The notes: generated from the sequence alone by a model not told the origin. Shown: positions 13,406 to 21,328, numbered from the stretch's first letter. The stretch is DNA of 50,462 nt from Burkholderiales bacterium (GCA_019744945.1 JAIETT010000085.1:1-50462), one strand, 5' to 3'. Numbers and translations: made by a program.

Positions 13406-13963
13406 ATGACGATGCAAACATCAATTTACCTCATTGCCAATCAAAGCGTGGAATTACCAGACCCTAATCCATGTGGTGCAGGTTGGTTTTCAGCAAAACT
13501 CTGGACTGATCAAGTCCTTGGTATCATTAAATCACTAAATAAACCACCAGAAACTATCTTAAATATGTTCGCTGAAGTTAAGCGAGGCTATTACAAAGTT
13601 ATTAGCTTTCATGTAGTGCAGCATTGCTTTGTCAATAAAGCAATTTATCTGGACAAAATGGTAAATCCAGCTCTTTTGGAAAGTCAAGCTGCGCGGGTAT
13701 TCAATAAACTCTTTCGACCACTAAATAATCCTCTATTCTACGATTCTGATTTTAAATTATTGCATGAGACCAATAGTCTTGAAGTTTGGCAGCCTTGGAG
13801 CAATGAAGACATCGACGCTGAGTATGATGCTGCCAGTATTGTCACACTGAATAAATTTGATATTAGTTGGTCAATACACAATTTAAAGATGATGCAGTAT
13901 GAGTTAAATACTGTTCGTGATTCATTAATGGAGCAGGGTAACGCAGCAAGGAGAGCAGCATGA
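13406..13963 (+). CDS. Hypothetical 185-aa phage protein ahead of the replication genes
   Basis: I do not recognise this soluble protein. Either ATG 13406 or ATG 13412 could start it; GTAGGAG is 3 nt from the first and 9 nt from the second, so 13412 (MQTSIYLIANQ) is more likely. Its stop overlaps the start of the replication initiator (ATGA), showing operon coupling. The preceding leader can occlude its Shine-Dalgarno. Confidence 0.6.
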   Translation: MTMQTSIYLIANQSVELPDPNPCGAGWFSAKLWTDQVLGIIKSLNKPPETILNMFAEVKRGYYKVISFHVVQHCFVNKAIYLDKMVNPALLESQAARVFNKLFRPLNNPLFYDSDFKLLHETNSLEVWQPWSNEDIDAEYDAASIVTLNKFDISWSIHNLKMMQYELNTVRDSLMEQGNAARRAA

Positions 13964-14817
13964 GATATGTAATTGATGGATTATTGCAAACCAAAATTAT
14001 TGAGTATAAGCTTAGCGAGCGCGAAAGAAAATTACTTGAGTTTATTTCGGCAATTGGGGCTGGTAAAAATACCGTTCGCGAACAATTTGCTGGTATTAGC
14101 TATTTTTGGTTGAATTATGCAAAATTTATTGCTGAGTATGAATATTTAGAAATACCAAATACTAAGCAAGTTGGTAAGCATGTTAAAGATTTGGTGGATA
14201 AAGGTTTAATTCATTTACACACAGAGCGCAGCCCTAAAGGTGTTTTTACTTTTGTAACTTTTGCAAAAGAGTATTATTCTCTGCTCTCTAGTAATCCAGA
14301 TAACTATGATCAAACTACTCCGATTTTAACATCAGATGACTGCGATTCAGAGCAAGACGACTACGCTTCGGAGCGCAGTCCTTTACCCGTAGAAGCGCAG
14401 TCGTTTGGGGGTCAAAAGCGTAGTCATAAGATCCAGCCTACTAAGAACATACCTACTAAGATCCAAATAGAACAAAAAAATACTAAAAAAGAAAATCCCG
14501 TAAAGGATGAGTTGGTTTTTAATTTTGAAGAATTTAGTGAAAATGAAGTTAGGTCTATTCACGAATGGTTTGCTTACAAAAAAGAGCTCAAAAGTTTTTA
14601 TAAAACTCAAGCTGGTTTAAACAAATTTAGAACTACGCTGCTCAACTTCAAACGAGATCAGCAGAGTATCGTAGCTTTAATCGACTATGCCATCTCACAT
14701 GAATGGCAAGGTGTTTACCCAGCTAAAGGTGCTGCATCTACTCAATTTGCAGCAAAAGAAGAAGCTAATATCCCCATTTTCACCGTTGCAGCAGAATTGG
14801 ACCCATTCCTATCATGA
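13960..14817 (+). CDS. Phage replication initiator / helicase-loader-like protein (O or DnaT/DnaD type)
   Basis: The N-terminal 100 residues read as a winged helix (KHVKDLVDKGLIHLHTERSP). A polar linker (about 110-190) follows. The C-terminal domain (about 195-275: WFAYKKELKSFYKTQAGLNK ... IDYAISHEWQGVYPAKG) matches the 'NGWQGLFP' tail of phage O and DnaD/DnaT-like proteins. It probably binds the phage origin and recruits the helicase encoded next, which it overlaps by 4 bp. The origin may lie within this gene, but I see no clear iterons. Confidence 0.75.
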   Translation: MRYVIDGLLQTKIIEYKLSERERKLLEFISAIGAGKNTVREQFAGISYFWLNYAKFIAEYEYLEIPNTKQVGKHVKDLVDKGLIHLHTERSPKGVFTFVTFAKEYYSLLSSNPDNYDQTTPILTSDDCDSEQDDYASERSPLPVEAQSFGGQKRSHKIQPTKNIPTKIQIEQKNTKKENPVKDELVFNFEEFSENEVRSIHEWFAYKKELKSFYKTQAGLNKFRTTLLNFKRDQQSIVALIDYAISHEWQGVYPAKGAASTQFAAKEEANIPIFTVAAELDPFLS

Positions 14818-16091
14818 AAAATATCGAATTAAATCTAGCTAGTTGTATCGTAGCTGACAATAGTTTGTTCAATCAATACCGTGGCAAGCTACAGCCTGAG
14901 TTTTTCGCTGATGCGGCTGTAAATCACTTAATAAAATGTTTTCATAACTCAGTTAATCTGCAAATTACTCCAGCGGTAGTTCGCGATTATTTCAAGTCAA
15001 ACATTCAACTGGATTTAACGCCAAATTTAAGCCAGTTCACGGCAAATTTACAGCAGTTGATGAAACAACATCAAGAGCGTTTACTGCAAGATACCGTGAT
15101 GTCATTTATGGCTGAGTCAATGACGAAACCGCAAGACTTGTTAGCTAAAGAAATGATAGTTAAACTCTCTGAAATCATTGATTTAACTAAGCTTGAAGCT
15201 GATAACGTTGTCGATCGTAATTGGTTGCTTGGCAATATTCAAGATGTTTATGAACATCAATCTGACTACATTAAAACAGGTTATGCGGTGATTGATAACC
15301 AAACGCCAATTGAAGTTGGTTCGGTAGTAGTTTTAGTTGGTAACACTGGCACAGGTAAATCAACTGTTGCCATGAATATTTACACGCGGATGTTGATGCT
15401 TAAGCAAAAAGGTATTTACGTTTCTATGGAAATGACTGAGCGCTCAGTTGCTAAACGTATTTACAACATTTATGCTGAAAAAAAACTTAAAAAAGATAAC
15501 ATCAGCGCAACTGATTTGGACAAGGTTTATGATGGATTTGCCAACTCAGATGGGCACATGATTATCGTTGAACCACGGCTAGATATAAACATTTTAAAAC
15601 GGCATATTTTAGCCTACAAAAAAGCAGGGTATAGCTTTGCTATTGTTGATCATTTACACCGCATGAAACTTCGTCCAGGTTGCCAGAAACATGAGGGAAT
15701 TGCTGAAATTATGCGTGAAATTCGCAATATTTCAATTGAAAATAATTTTACTATTTTTGTTTTAGCACAGGGCAAATCCGACAATGTCAAGAGCATAACG
15801 AATAATCGTTTAGGATTTGACGGTATTGCTGGTAGTCAAGAAATTAGCTGGGAAGCTAACTATATTTTTATGTTGCATCGTGAAGCATATTTTAGAGCCC
15901 AAAAAGGTATGGCTGCTAAGGTTCCTGATGCTATGCGTTGGATTACAGAGGTTAATTGCGTTAAAGCCCGTGAGAACGAAGATACAGGGGAGTCGCTGCT
16001 ACCATCGTTTTGTCTCTCGTATCGCGGCGGTGCATTACGTGAATCTACTGGTGATGAAACGGTGGAGTATCGTTTGTCTTTAAACAGTTAA
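14814..16091 (+). CDS. dnaB: DnaB-like replicative helicase
   Basis: The 425-aa protein has a RecA-type DnaB_C domain: Walker A GNTGTGKST (176-184), an IYVSMEMTERSVAKRI motif, Walker B FAIVDHLHRM (D279) and the sensor stretch DGIAGSQEISWEANYIFMLHR. The N-terminal region is shorter than in host DnaB. It unwinds DNA at the phage replication fork. It overlaps the initiator gene by ATGA. Confidence 0.9.
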   Translation: MKNIELNLASCIVADNSLFNQYRGKLQPEFFADAAVNHLIKCFHNSVNLQITPAVVRDYFKSNIQLDLTPNLSQFTANLQQLMKQHQERLLQDTVMSFMAESMTKPQDLLAKEMIVKLSEIIDLTKLEADNVVDRNWLLGNIQDVYEHQSDYIKTGYAVIDNQTPIEVGSVVVLVGNTGTGKSTVAMNIYTRMLMLKQKGIYVSMEMTERSVAKRIYNIYAEKKLKKDNISATDLDKVYDGFANSDGHMIIVEPRLDINILKRHILAYKKAGYSFAIVDHLHRMKLRPGCQKHEGIAEIMREIRNISIENNFTIFVLAQGKSDNVKSITNNRLGFDGIAGSQEISWEANYIFMLHREAYFRAQKGMAAKVPDAMRWITEVNCVKARENEDTGESLLPSFCLSYRGGALRESTGDETVEYRLSLNS

Positions 16092-16122
16092 GCAGAATTT
16101 ATCATTAAGAAAGAGGTGTAAT

Positions 16123-16257
16123 ATGAAATGGAATAACTTTATTGATTTTGGTAAGTGGTGGCGCAAACTTTACGGGAGCGACCGTCCAAGCATTAATGAA
16201 ACTCAGCGCCGTATGCGCTCCAATCGTTGCATCGGTTGGAAAGGGTACAGGGTTTAA
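16123..16257 (+). CDS. 44-aa basic protein
   Basis: This ORF is not in the track. ATG 16123 follows AAAGAGGTGTAAT, a strong ribosome-binding site. The product (MKWNNFIDFGKWWRKLYGSD...) is rich in Trp and Arg and might bind nucleic acid. It lies between dnaB and the 166-aa gene. Function is unknown. Confidence 0.55.
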   Translation: MKWNNFIDFGKWWRKLYGSDRPSINETQRRMRSNRCIGWKGYRV

Positions 16258-16289
16258 ATTTCAATGGTGGTTATTTTAAGAGGTGATAA

Positions 16290-16790
16290 ATGATAGATCT
16301 TCATAAAGCGTTATCTAAATTATGTGAAGCGGCCAGCGGTAAGCTAGCTGCTACGGATTATGCAACAATGCTTGACATTAAGTCCACCGCTAATAAATGC
16401 GATAAGGTTGCGTTAGTTGCTGAATTAAATCAAATTATCACTAAGATTAAAAAACTATGCACTTCCGATGAGGTTGCAATGTTTGAATTTTATTTTCAGA
16501 AATTAGATCAAGATGAGCAACCGTCTTGTTTGCTGAAGCTTGGGAAATTGGTTTATCCAGAGAATATTTATGTTGGCACATTAATTGCGAAAAAATGGCG
16601 CGGGGATAAATTTAGGGCTGATGAGTTAATAGCTAAAGCGTCGAAATGTAGCGGCGGAGAAGCGCGGAAGATAGTAGGGCGGAACAAGTCAGTGTTAACT
16701 GCTTTACTGCATCAGTTTATTAATACAGATTATTTACTGGCAGATGAGATTGAGGAAGTATTGCAAGTTAATGAGATAATACGATTTTAA
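16290..16790 (+). CDS. Hypothetical 166-aa protein in late-regulator position
   Basis: AAGAGGTGATAA precedes the ATG. The N-terminal helical half is followed by a compact domain (YVGTLIAKKWRGDKFRADEL ... KIVGRNKSVLTALLHQFIN). The position after dnaB and before the end of the early operon is where Q-like late antiterminators or ninB-type genes often sit. I see no zinc motif or known Q signature, so any such role is speculation. Confidence 0.6.
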   Translation: MIDLHKALSKLCEAASGKLAATDYATMLDIKSTANKCDKVALVAELNQIITKIKKLCTSDEVAMFEFYFQKLDQDEQPSCLLKLGKLVYPENIYVGTLIAKKWRGDKFRADELIAKASKCSGGEARKIVGRNKSVLTALLHQFINTDYLLADEIEEVLQVNEIIRF

Positions 16791-16795
16791 GCTGC

Positions 16796-16819
16796 ATTTG
16801 TCCTATAAATGAGACAAAT
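16796..16819. repeat. 7-bp inverted repeat before the SWIM protein
   Basis: ATTTGTC and GACAAAT flank a 10-bp centre (ctataaatga). The size suits a dimeric operator controlling the next gene. No U-tract follows. Confidence 0.35.
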
Positions 16820-16881
16820 AAAATAGATTTAAAATGTTAAAATTGGTAGTTTTTAACATTAATCAAAATCAGGAGATCGTA

Positions 16882-17271
16882 ATGGAGACTTATTTAAATG
16901 TCAAAGGTAGTAAAAATAATACTTATGTAATCAGCGTATTTAAAGATGATGAAGATTCATTTTTTGATTGTGATTGTCCTGCCGCTAATTTTTCTGCTGG
17001 TCAATTGTGCAAACATCGATTAGCTTTGTTAAATGGTGATTTTTCTAAAATTATTAACGCCGATGATGAGGAAATCGCGTTAGTAAAAGAGTTTATTGCA
17101 AGTGCCAATATACAAAATGAGCTAGAAGAAATTAACAAAATCCAATCTGAATTTGACCGCCTTCAAGCTGAAGAAAAGAAGCTAAAGTCTTTACTAGGGC
17201 AAAGAAAAAGAGATTTATTAAGTAAATTTTATCCTTCATACGACGAAGAATATGATGATATACAGAAGTAA
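16882..17271 (+). CDS. SWIM-type zinc-finger protein
   Basis: I use ATG 16882 (METYLNVKGSKNN...), preceded by CAGGAGATCGTA, rather than the track start at 16834. Residues about 33-50 read CDCPAANFSAGQLCKHRLALL, the CxC...CxH pattern of SWIM zinc fingers, which bind DNA or proteins. A coiled coil (about 75-120) follows. The protein is 129 aa. A role in phage recombination or regulation is possible but not shown. Confidence 0.65.
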   Translation: METYLNVKGSKNNTYVISVFKDDEDSFFDCDCPAANFSAGQLCKHRLALLNGDFSKIINADDEEIALVKEFIASANIQNELEEINKIQSEFDRLQAEEKKLKSLLGQRKRDLLSKFYPSYDEEYDDIQK

Positions 17272-17302
17272 GTGTAGACTACATTATCCATTGGAGTAAA
17301 TT

Positions 17303-18286
17303 ATGCAAAAAATTAAAACTGAAGCATTTATTGAGGCGTTTCCATTTATAAAAATCACTATTATTGGGTTTGTGGTTGGTTTGATTGGTTTAGTGTTATC
17401 TAATTCGTTATTTTGGAGTGTTGTATTTTCAATAGTATTGATTTTAGATCTTGTTTTTATCGCTTTTTTAATTTTTTGTCTAATTTACTATAATATTAAA
17501 AAAAATGTCGTTAACCATAAAAAGCCATTAGTTAATCAAAATCAGTCAAGTTTAATGGCACGCTTAACGAAAAATGACCATTTAAAATATAGTGAATTAA
17601 ATAAAAAACCTAACGATAATGTAAATGATTGGGAGGATATTAGTCAAAAAGAAGAGCATTACAATTATCCAGAGCAAAATATTTGTGTAGATATGACTTT
17701 ATCAATCAGAAAGAGAACTATTGATATTCTACCCACCTATGACTACAGTGAGAAAGCAACCGAAAACTACGTTAGCAGATTAGTGCGTTCAAAAATTTTT
17801 ATTGATAATTCAACTTCAGAAATCAAACGATTAACTAATGGAAGAATAAATACAGCGATTCACAACAGTGGTGAATTATTTTCGAATGAAGAGAAAAAAG
17901 AGTTAGGAATAAAATACCGAGGTCATTTAGGCAAAAATTTTTATGATATTTTGCGAGATAAAAGTGACGCTAAGGCAGCAATTGAGATGTATAGAGAATT
18001 GCAAAAAATATCACTTCAGGAATATTTTGAATTGCAAGAAAATGATAGACATCTTTTTCTTGCTAATAATGATAGAGAGGAAGCTATTTCTGGAGGTTAT
18101 TCGATTGGTGTTTGGTGTTGTTTGAAGTCAACAGAGTGTGAATTTGAAAGTCATAGAACATTAAATAGGAAAAGGTTTAATATTATTGAAGGAATGATTG
18201 ATCCAGAATATAATGTGGATTCTATAAGAATTTTTCCAGGGGAAGAATATGGATGTAAATGTAGAATAAGCGAATATGTTAGATAA
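17303..18286 (+). CDS. Two-TM protein with Mu gpF-like C-terminal domain
   Basis: Two membrane helices occupy about residues 16-70. A charged linker and a soluble domain follow. The C-terminus has ESHRTLNRKRFNIIEGMI and FPGEEYGCKCRISEYVR. This SHR-LN-K-F ... PG--YGC-CR pattern resembles the end of Mu gpF/SPP1 gp7-type minor head proteins, domains also reused as effectors (PBECR-type nucleases). Here it is membrane-anchored and outside the head operon, so it looks like cargo. Enzymatic function is unknown. Confidence 0.55.
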   Translation: MQKIKTEAFIEAFPFIKITIIGFVVGLIGLVLSNSLFWSVVFSIVLILDLVFIAFLIFCLIYYNIKKNVVNHKKPLVNQNQSSLMARLTKNDHLKYSELNKKPNDNVNDWEDISQKEEHYNYPEQNICVDMTLSIRKRTIDILPTYDYSEKATENYVSRLVRSKIFIDNSTSEIKRLTNGRINTAIHNSGELFSNEEKKELGIKYRGHLGKNFYDILRDKSDAKAAIEMYRELQKISLQEYFELQENDRHLFLANNDREEAISGGYSIGVWCCLKSTECEFESHRTLNRKRFNIIEGMIDPEYNVDSIRIFPGEEYGCKCRISEYVR

Positions 18287-18293
18287 TATTGCA

Positions 18294-18323
18294 TTGACAG
18301 AAAGCCATGGATTAGGATAGAAT
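18294..18323 (+). promoter_or_regulatory. Promoter of C4 module 1
   Basis: TTGACA (18294-18299), an 18-bp spacer and TAGAAT (18318-18323). The start would be about 18330, directly before the C4 RNA. It is the only evident promoter for the downstream antirepressor. Confidence 0.7.
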
Positions 18324-18329
18324 ACCGTT

Positions 18330-18401
18330 AGAGCTGAAAAGCTTCGGACTTGAAAACTCCTTTGTCTAGCGGTTAGCCGCTTCCGATATACATGGCTTTT
18401 T
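18330..18401 (+). ncRNA. c4: C4 antisense RNA, module 1
   Basis: This roughly 72-nt RNA has the layout of the P1/P7 C4 family: block a' TTGAAAAC (18350-18357), CTCC, block b' GTCTAG plus CGG (18364-18372), a GCGG-tta-GCCGC hairpin and a terminator-like ATGGCTTTTTTT end. Its blocks are antisense to CTAGAC (18531-18536) and GTTTTCAA (18542-18549) in the leader of the antirepressor on the same transcript. In P1, C4 prevents antirepressor synthesis by blocking translation of the leader frame. The identification is from the pattern and complementarity. Confidence 0.8.
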
Positions 18402-18421
18402 TTATATCTATACCTACCTAT

Positions 18422-18445
18422 AGGTGTGGTTTCAAACCTACCCTA
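18422..18445. repeat. 24-bp element shared with the actin-like locus (copy 2)
   Basis: AGGTGTGGTTTCAAACCTAC-CCTA differs from 7238-7261 by one base. A second GGTTTCAAAC lies at 18456-18465. It sits between C4 and the leader peptide. The dyad GGTTT-C-AAACC suggests a common binding protein. Confidence 0.5.
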
Positions 18446-18479
18446 AACTTGCCGCGGTTTCAAACTATAGCAAGAACCA

Positions 18480-18596
18480 ATGGCAGGAGAGGGCGAATAT
18501 AATACCCGCAAGGGGAATAAGCCTAGCCGTCTAGACACGGTGTTTTCAACTCCTGCCTTACCCAACAATTTGAAAACTTGTTTGGTAAGTTATTGA
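18480..18596 (+). CDS. Icd/Ash-like leader peptide of C4 module 1
   Basis: This 38-aa frame (MAGEGEYNTRKGNKPSRLDT, then VFSTPALPNNLKTCLVSY) is the RGNKPSRL-TVFSTPAL-LVSY signature of the Ash/Icd-like phage peptides that precede antirepressor genes. The C4 target blocks lie inside it, and it ends 19 bases before the antirepressor Shine-Dalgarno region. By analogy with P1 icd, its translation probably opens the downstream ribosome-binding site and C4 stops it. It is too short for the ORF track. Confidence 0.65.
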   Translation: MAGEGEYNTRKGNKPSRLDTVFSTPALPNNLKTCLVSY

Positions 18597-18622
18597 AAAC
18601 AATCTATGTCTAGGATCACATC

Positions 18623-19801
18623 ATGTCAAAAAATCAACTACCAATGGCGATAAAACCATCCACAACACCTAAACAACACATTCTGACTAATTTACTTAAC
18701 TGTTTCACCTTTGTGGATGTTGAAAAACAGTTAGTTATCGCAGCACCAATATTCCTACATCTTGGATATGATGAGGAATCAGCTGAGATGGTTTTATCCC
18801 AGCCGATGGTGCAACAATATACTAATTGCGCTGGATTTACCCCACGCGAAACATCATTTATTCGCATAGCTCAAATTGGTGAGCTAATTGTCAATGCGCC
18901 AAAAACTAAATATGTTGCTCACATCCTTGAATTTGTAAAAAACACACTAATGCCATTATTTAAGTCGCAGCAGCAAACTCAAGCGCAGATTAACTCTGAT
19001 TTTAGCCAAGAAATTACATTCAATCCAGTTAATGCAAATCAACCATTAACCATGTCGAGTTTAGAGATTGCTACGATGTGCGATAAAGAGCATCGTAACG
19101 TAATGGCGGATATAAAAAACATGTTTGAACAACTAGATATTAGTAGCGCTGATTTTTCAGCTGTATATAAAGCAAGCAATGGAAAGATGAATCCATGCTT
19201 TAATTTAGACAAAGAAATGTCATTGACCTTGGTTACCGGCTACAACGTCACTTTACGCCATAAAATCATTAAGCGCTGGCAAGAATTAGAAAATCAATTA
19301 ACTGGCGGTATGCCGCAAATTAGCGCCCAGCCAGTTGCTGTTGCACCAGCTCCAACCCGTGGACTACCTAGTGCCAAAGATTTAGCTTTGATGGTGATCA
19401 AATCCGAGGAAGAGAAAGAATCATTGTTAATTGATTATAACTTTCTGAGCGATACGCTTTGCCAGACGATTAGAGAAAAATCTGCAATTAGTTCTAAGCG
19501 TGAAGCATCGGTGATGGGTAAATTAGCCCGCGCCAATGATAAAATCCGTCGGCTGGAAGCGCAAGACGTGCTGGATCTAGATGGTGAAAAACTATCTTTG
19601 ATGCAAATTGCGAATAAATTGAACGTTGCACCGAATGCGATTGCTGCGGTGGTTGCACATTTGGGCATTCTTGGCTTATCTGCACTTGGCGAAGCTCGCT
19701 GCGTCGGTAAAAATAACGGCAAAGATGTAAGAGACTGGTTTTACAATCCTATGGCGGTAATCTTAATTCAACAAAATTTAGAAAGAGGTAAATTATTATG
19801 A
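18623..19801 (+). CDS. ant: Rha-domain antirepressor, C4 module 1
   Basis: The 392-aa protein has an N-terminal domain (1-120) shared with the paralogue at 39633, then a Rha-type domain (about 140-230: MSSLEIATMCDKEHRNVMAD ... LTLVTGYNVTLRHKIIKRWQ), a conserved linker with LPSAKDLALMVIKSEEEKES and a C-terminal helix-turn-helix (LSLMQIANKLNVAPNAIAAV). It would inactivate a repressor when C4 control fails. The Shine-Dalgarno region GTCTAGGA (18608-18615) repeats C4 block b', so it can be masked by the leader. ATGA overlap with a 48-aa gene. Confidence 0.8.
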   Translation: MSKNQLPMAIKPSTTPKQHILTNLLNCFTFVDVEKQLVIAAPIFLHLGYDEESAEMVLSQPMVQQYTNCAGFTPRETSFIRIAQIGELIVNAPKTKYVAHILEFVKNTLMPLFKSQQQTQAQINSDFSQEITFNPVNANQPLTMSSLEIATMCDKEHRNVMADIKNMFEQLDISSADFSAVYKASNGKMNPCFNLDKEMSLTLVTGYNVTLRHKIIKRWQELENQLTGGMPQISAQPVAVAPAPTRGLPSAKDLALMVIKSEEEKESLLIDYNFLSDTLCQTIREKSAISSKREASVMGKLARANDKIRRLEAQDVLDLDGEKLSLMQIANKLNVAPNAIAAVVAHLGILGLSALGEARCVGKNNGKDVRDWFYNPMAVILIQQNLERGKLL

Positions 19802-19944
19802 AAAAACGAACTGAATATTTTGGCAGCAATCCAGTGCGGTATTTGCAAGATGAGCATGGTTTAGATTATGTTTGTGTGCAAGATTTGCGCGATGCGTGTG
19901 ATTTAACGATGATTGAGCATGTGGGTAATAACACGATAAATTAA
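19798..19944 (+). CDS. 48-aa partner protein of antirepressor 1
   Basis: This ORF is not in the track. It overlaps the antirepressor stop (ATGA) and reads MKKRTEYFGSNPVRYLQDEH.... The segment NPVRYLQDEHGLDYVCVQDL resembles RMVRFLEHEDRLYVDTDDL in the 40-aa ORF after the second antirepressor. So each C4 module ends in a related micro-gene, probably functionally tied to the antirepressor. Confidence 0.6.
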   Translation: MKKRTEYFGSNPVRYLQDEHGLDYVCVQDLRDACDLTMIEHVGNNTIN

Positions 19945-19950
19945 CAGGAA

Positions 19951-19972
19951 AACCCGCCACTATTGGCGGGTT
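19951..19972. terminator. Bidirectional terminator between module 1 and the second integrase
   Basis: AACCCGCC-actatt-GGCGGGTT gives an 8-bp GC-rich stem between convergent genes, with short T-rich tails on both sides. Confidence 0.7.
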
Positions 19973-19981
19973 ATTTGTACG

Positions 19982-21154
19982 TTATTGGCTTACCAATAAA
20001 TCAATGAGATCAGCATAATCCTGCAGTAGTTTTGCGCGCGGTTCGCTGAGGTGTGTCTTAAGGTATGATTTGTTTACGCCTTTTTGAACATGACCCAATG
20101 CCATGTCAATAACTTTATAACTGTGGTTATTGTCAGCCAATAAAGTCATTGCGGTACGTCGCGCATCATGAGGAGTAAATTCACCAATTCCATATTTCTC
20201 ACCCAATTGTTTACAGTAGCGGCATAGTGTATCGCCACTATAATGCTCTTCGCGACAATTAAATACATATTTTGCCGCAGGATGTTTTTGTCGTAATTCC
20301 TTCAGTTTATGTACCAGCTGAAGAGGTATGCGGACAATGAAATTATCAATGCGTTTGGCATTTCTCACGGTGACTTTTTGATTAATCAAATCAATATCAG
20401 ACCATTCAAGACTAAGTAATTCATTGCGGCGTAGCATAGTGATAAATAACATATAAATAGCTGTTTTAATTGTTATTGGTATGTCATCATCATTCCATAA
20501 ATTCTTAAATAACCCACCCAATTTATTTTCATTTAAATATCGCGTGCGAACATTTATTTTATATCTGGCTTTTATATTAATCTCAAGCTTTTGCATGATA
20601 TATTTTTCATCATAAGCAAATCTGAAGATGGCTTTTATCTCGCGGAGTAAAGTTGCTGCAGTTGATGGTGATTTATGTTTCACTCGGTCAATAACACAAG
20701 CAATATCGGTTTCGGTAATTTTAGAGATAATCGTGCTATTCAACAGCGCAGCTTTATTTAGTACGGCAACCAACTTTGCTTTGGATTGTGCTTTAAGTGA
20801 ACGTTTGCATGAATCAATATAGATATCAACTATAGTACCAAATGTCTTGCCGAGTTTGGTCTGTTCTTTCTCATGAGTGTGGACGTTAATACCTTTACGT
20901 ATTAGACTGCGCATTTCATCCGCCAGCACTCTTGCTTTACTTAGAGTAATGTCGCGAGCGTCACCAATTAGCTTCCAACTTAACTGTGTCTTGTCACCTA
21001 TTTTGCTTTGTGTTCTTAGCTTCCATACATACGAATGTTTATTTTTGAATAGGTATAAGTTATGACCATCATGTAGAGATGAACCAAATAGTGATTCCCG
21101 CATAAAGTCATTGATATTTTGTTTAGTGAGTAGTTTAGATTTTATCTTTGGCAT
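19982..21154 (-). CDS. int2: Second tyrosine-recombinase integrase (P4/DUF4102-like)
   Basis: The 390-aa protein has an N-terminal arm-binding domain with the DUF4102 pattern (LHDGHNLYLFKNKHSYVWKL), a core-binding domain (about 100-190) and catalytic residues R242/R243 (MLRRNELLSLEW), H329-x-x-R332 (PHDARRT), H355 (LGHVQ) and Y364 (NKSYLK). It is not closely related to the first integrase. Its location mid-prophage, between the early region and the packaging genes, is unusual. It could be a leftover from an integrated satellite or prophage, or a genuinely dual integration module. Confidence 0.93.
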   Translation of the reverse strand: MPKIKSKLLTKQNINDFMRESLFGSSLHDGHNLYLFKNKHSYVWKLRTQSKIGDKTQLSWKLIGDARDITLSKARVLADEMRSLIRKGINVHTHEKEQTKLGKTFGTIVDIYIDSCKRSLKAQSKAKLVAVLNKAALLNSTIISKITETDIACVIDRVKHKSPSTAATLLREIKAIFRFAYDEKYIMQKLEINIKARYKINVRTRYLNENKLGGLFKNLWNDDDIPITIKTAIYMLFITMLRRNELLSLEWSDIDLINQKVTVRNAKRIDNFIVRIPLQLVHKLKELRQKHPAAKYVFNCREEHYSGDTLCRYCKQLGEKYGIGEFTPHDARRTAMTLLADNNHSYKVIDMALGHVQKGVNKSYLKTHLSEPRAKLLQDYADLIDLLVSQ

Positions 21155-21307
21155 TTCAGTTACTTTAAAAAAAGTATAAAAATAAGTATAAAAGAATATT
21201 CTTTCATAACATATTGAAATGCAATTGTAATTGTTGATATTGATGTGTGTTGTTATATTTATCAGGGATGTGTGAACCTAATAAACACAGGGATTATATC
21301 ATAAGTA

Positions 21308-21328
21308 CGGTAAATTTATACTTTACCG
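21308..21328. repeat. Inverted repeat upstream of the second integrase
   Basis: CGGTAAA and TTTACCG flank a 7-bp centre, with AGTATAAAA-type direct repeats nearby at 21171-21195. It is a candidate operator or attachment-linked site for the second integrase. Confidence 0.4.

Noticed and set aside
16290-16790. Calling the 166-aa protein Q
   Set aside because: Only the position supports it; no zinc finger or Q-family signature is seen.
19435-19722. Minus-strand ORFs of 95 and 63 aa in the first antirepressor gene
   Set aside because: Shadows of the Rha antirepressor frame, Ser/Ala-rich without starts supported by a Shine-Dalgarno.
1077-21154. Two complete tandem prophages, one per integrase
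   Set aside because: The left part has early genes only and the right part structural genes only; together they make one phage. A mosaic with an extra integrase is simpler, although a fusion of remnants is not excluded.
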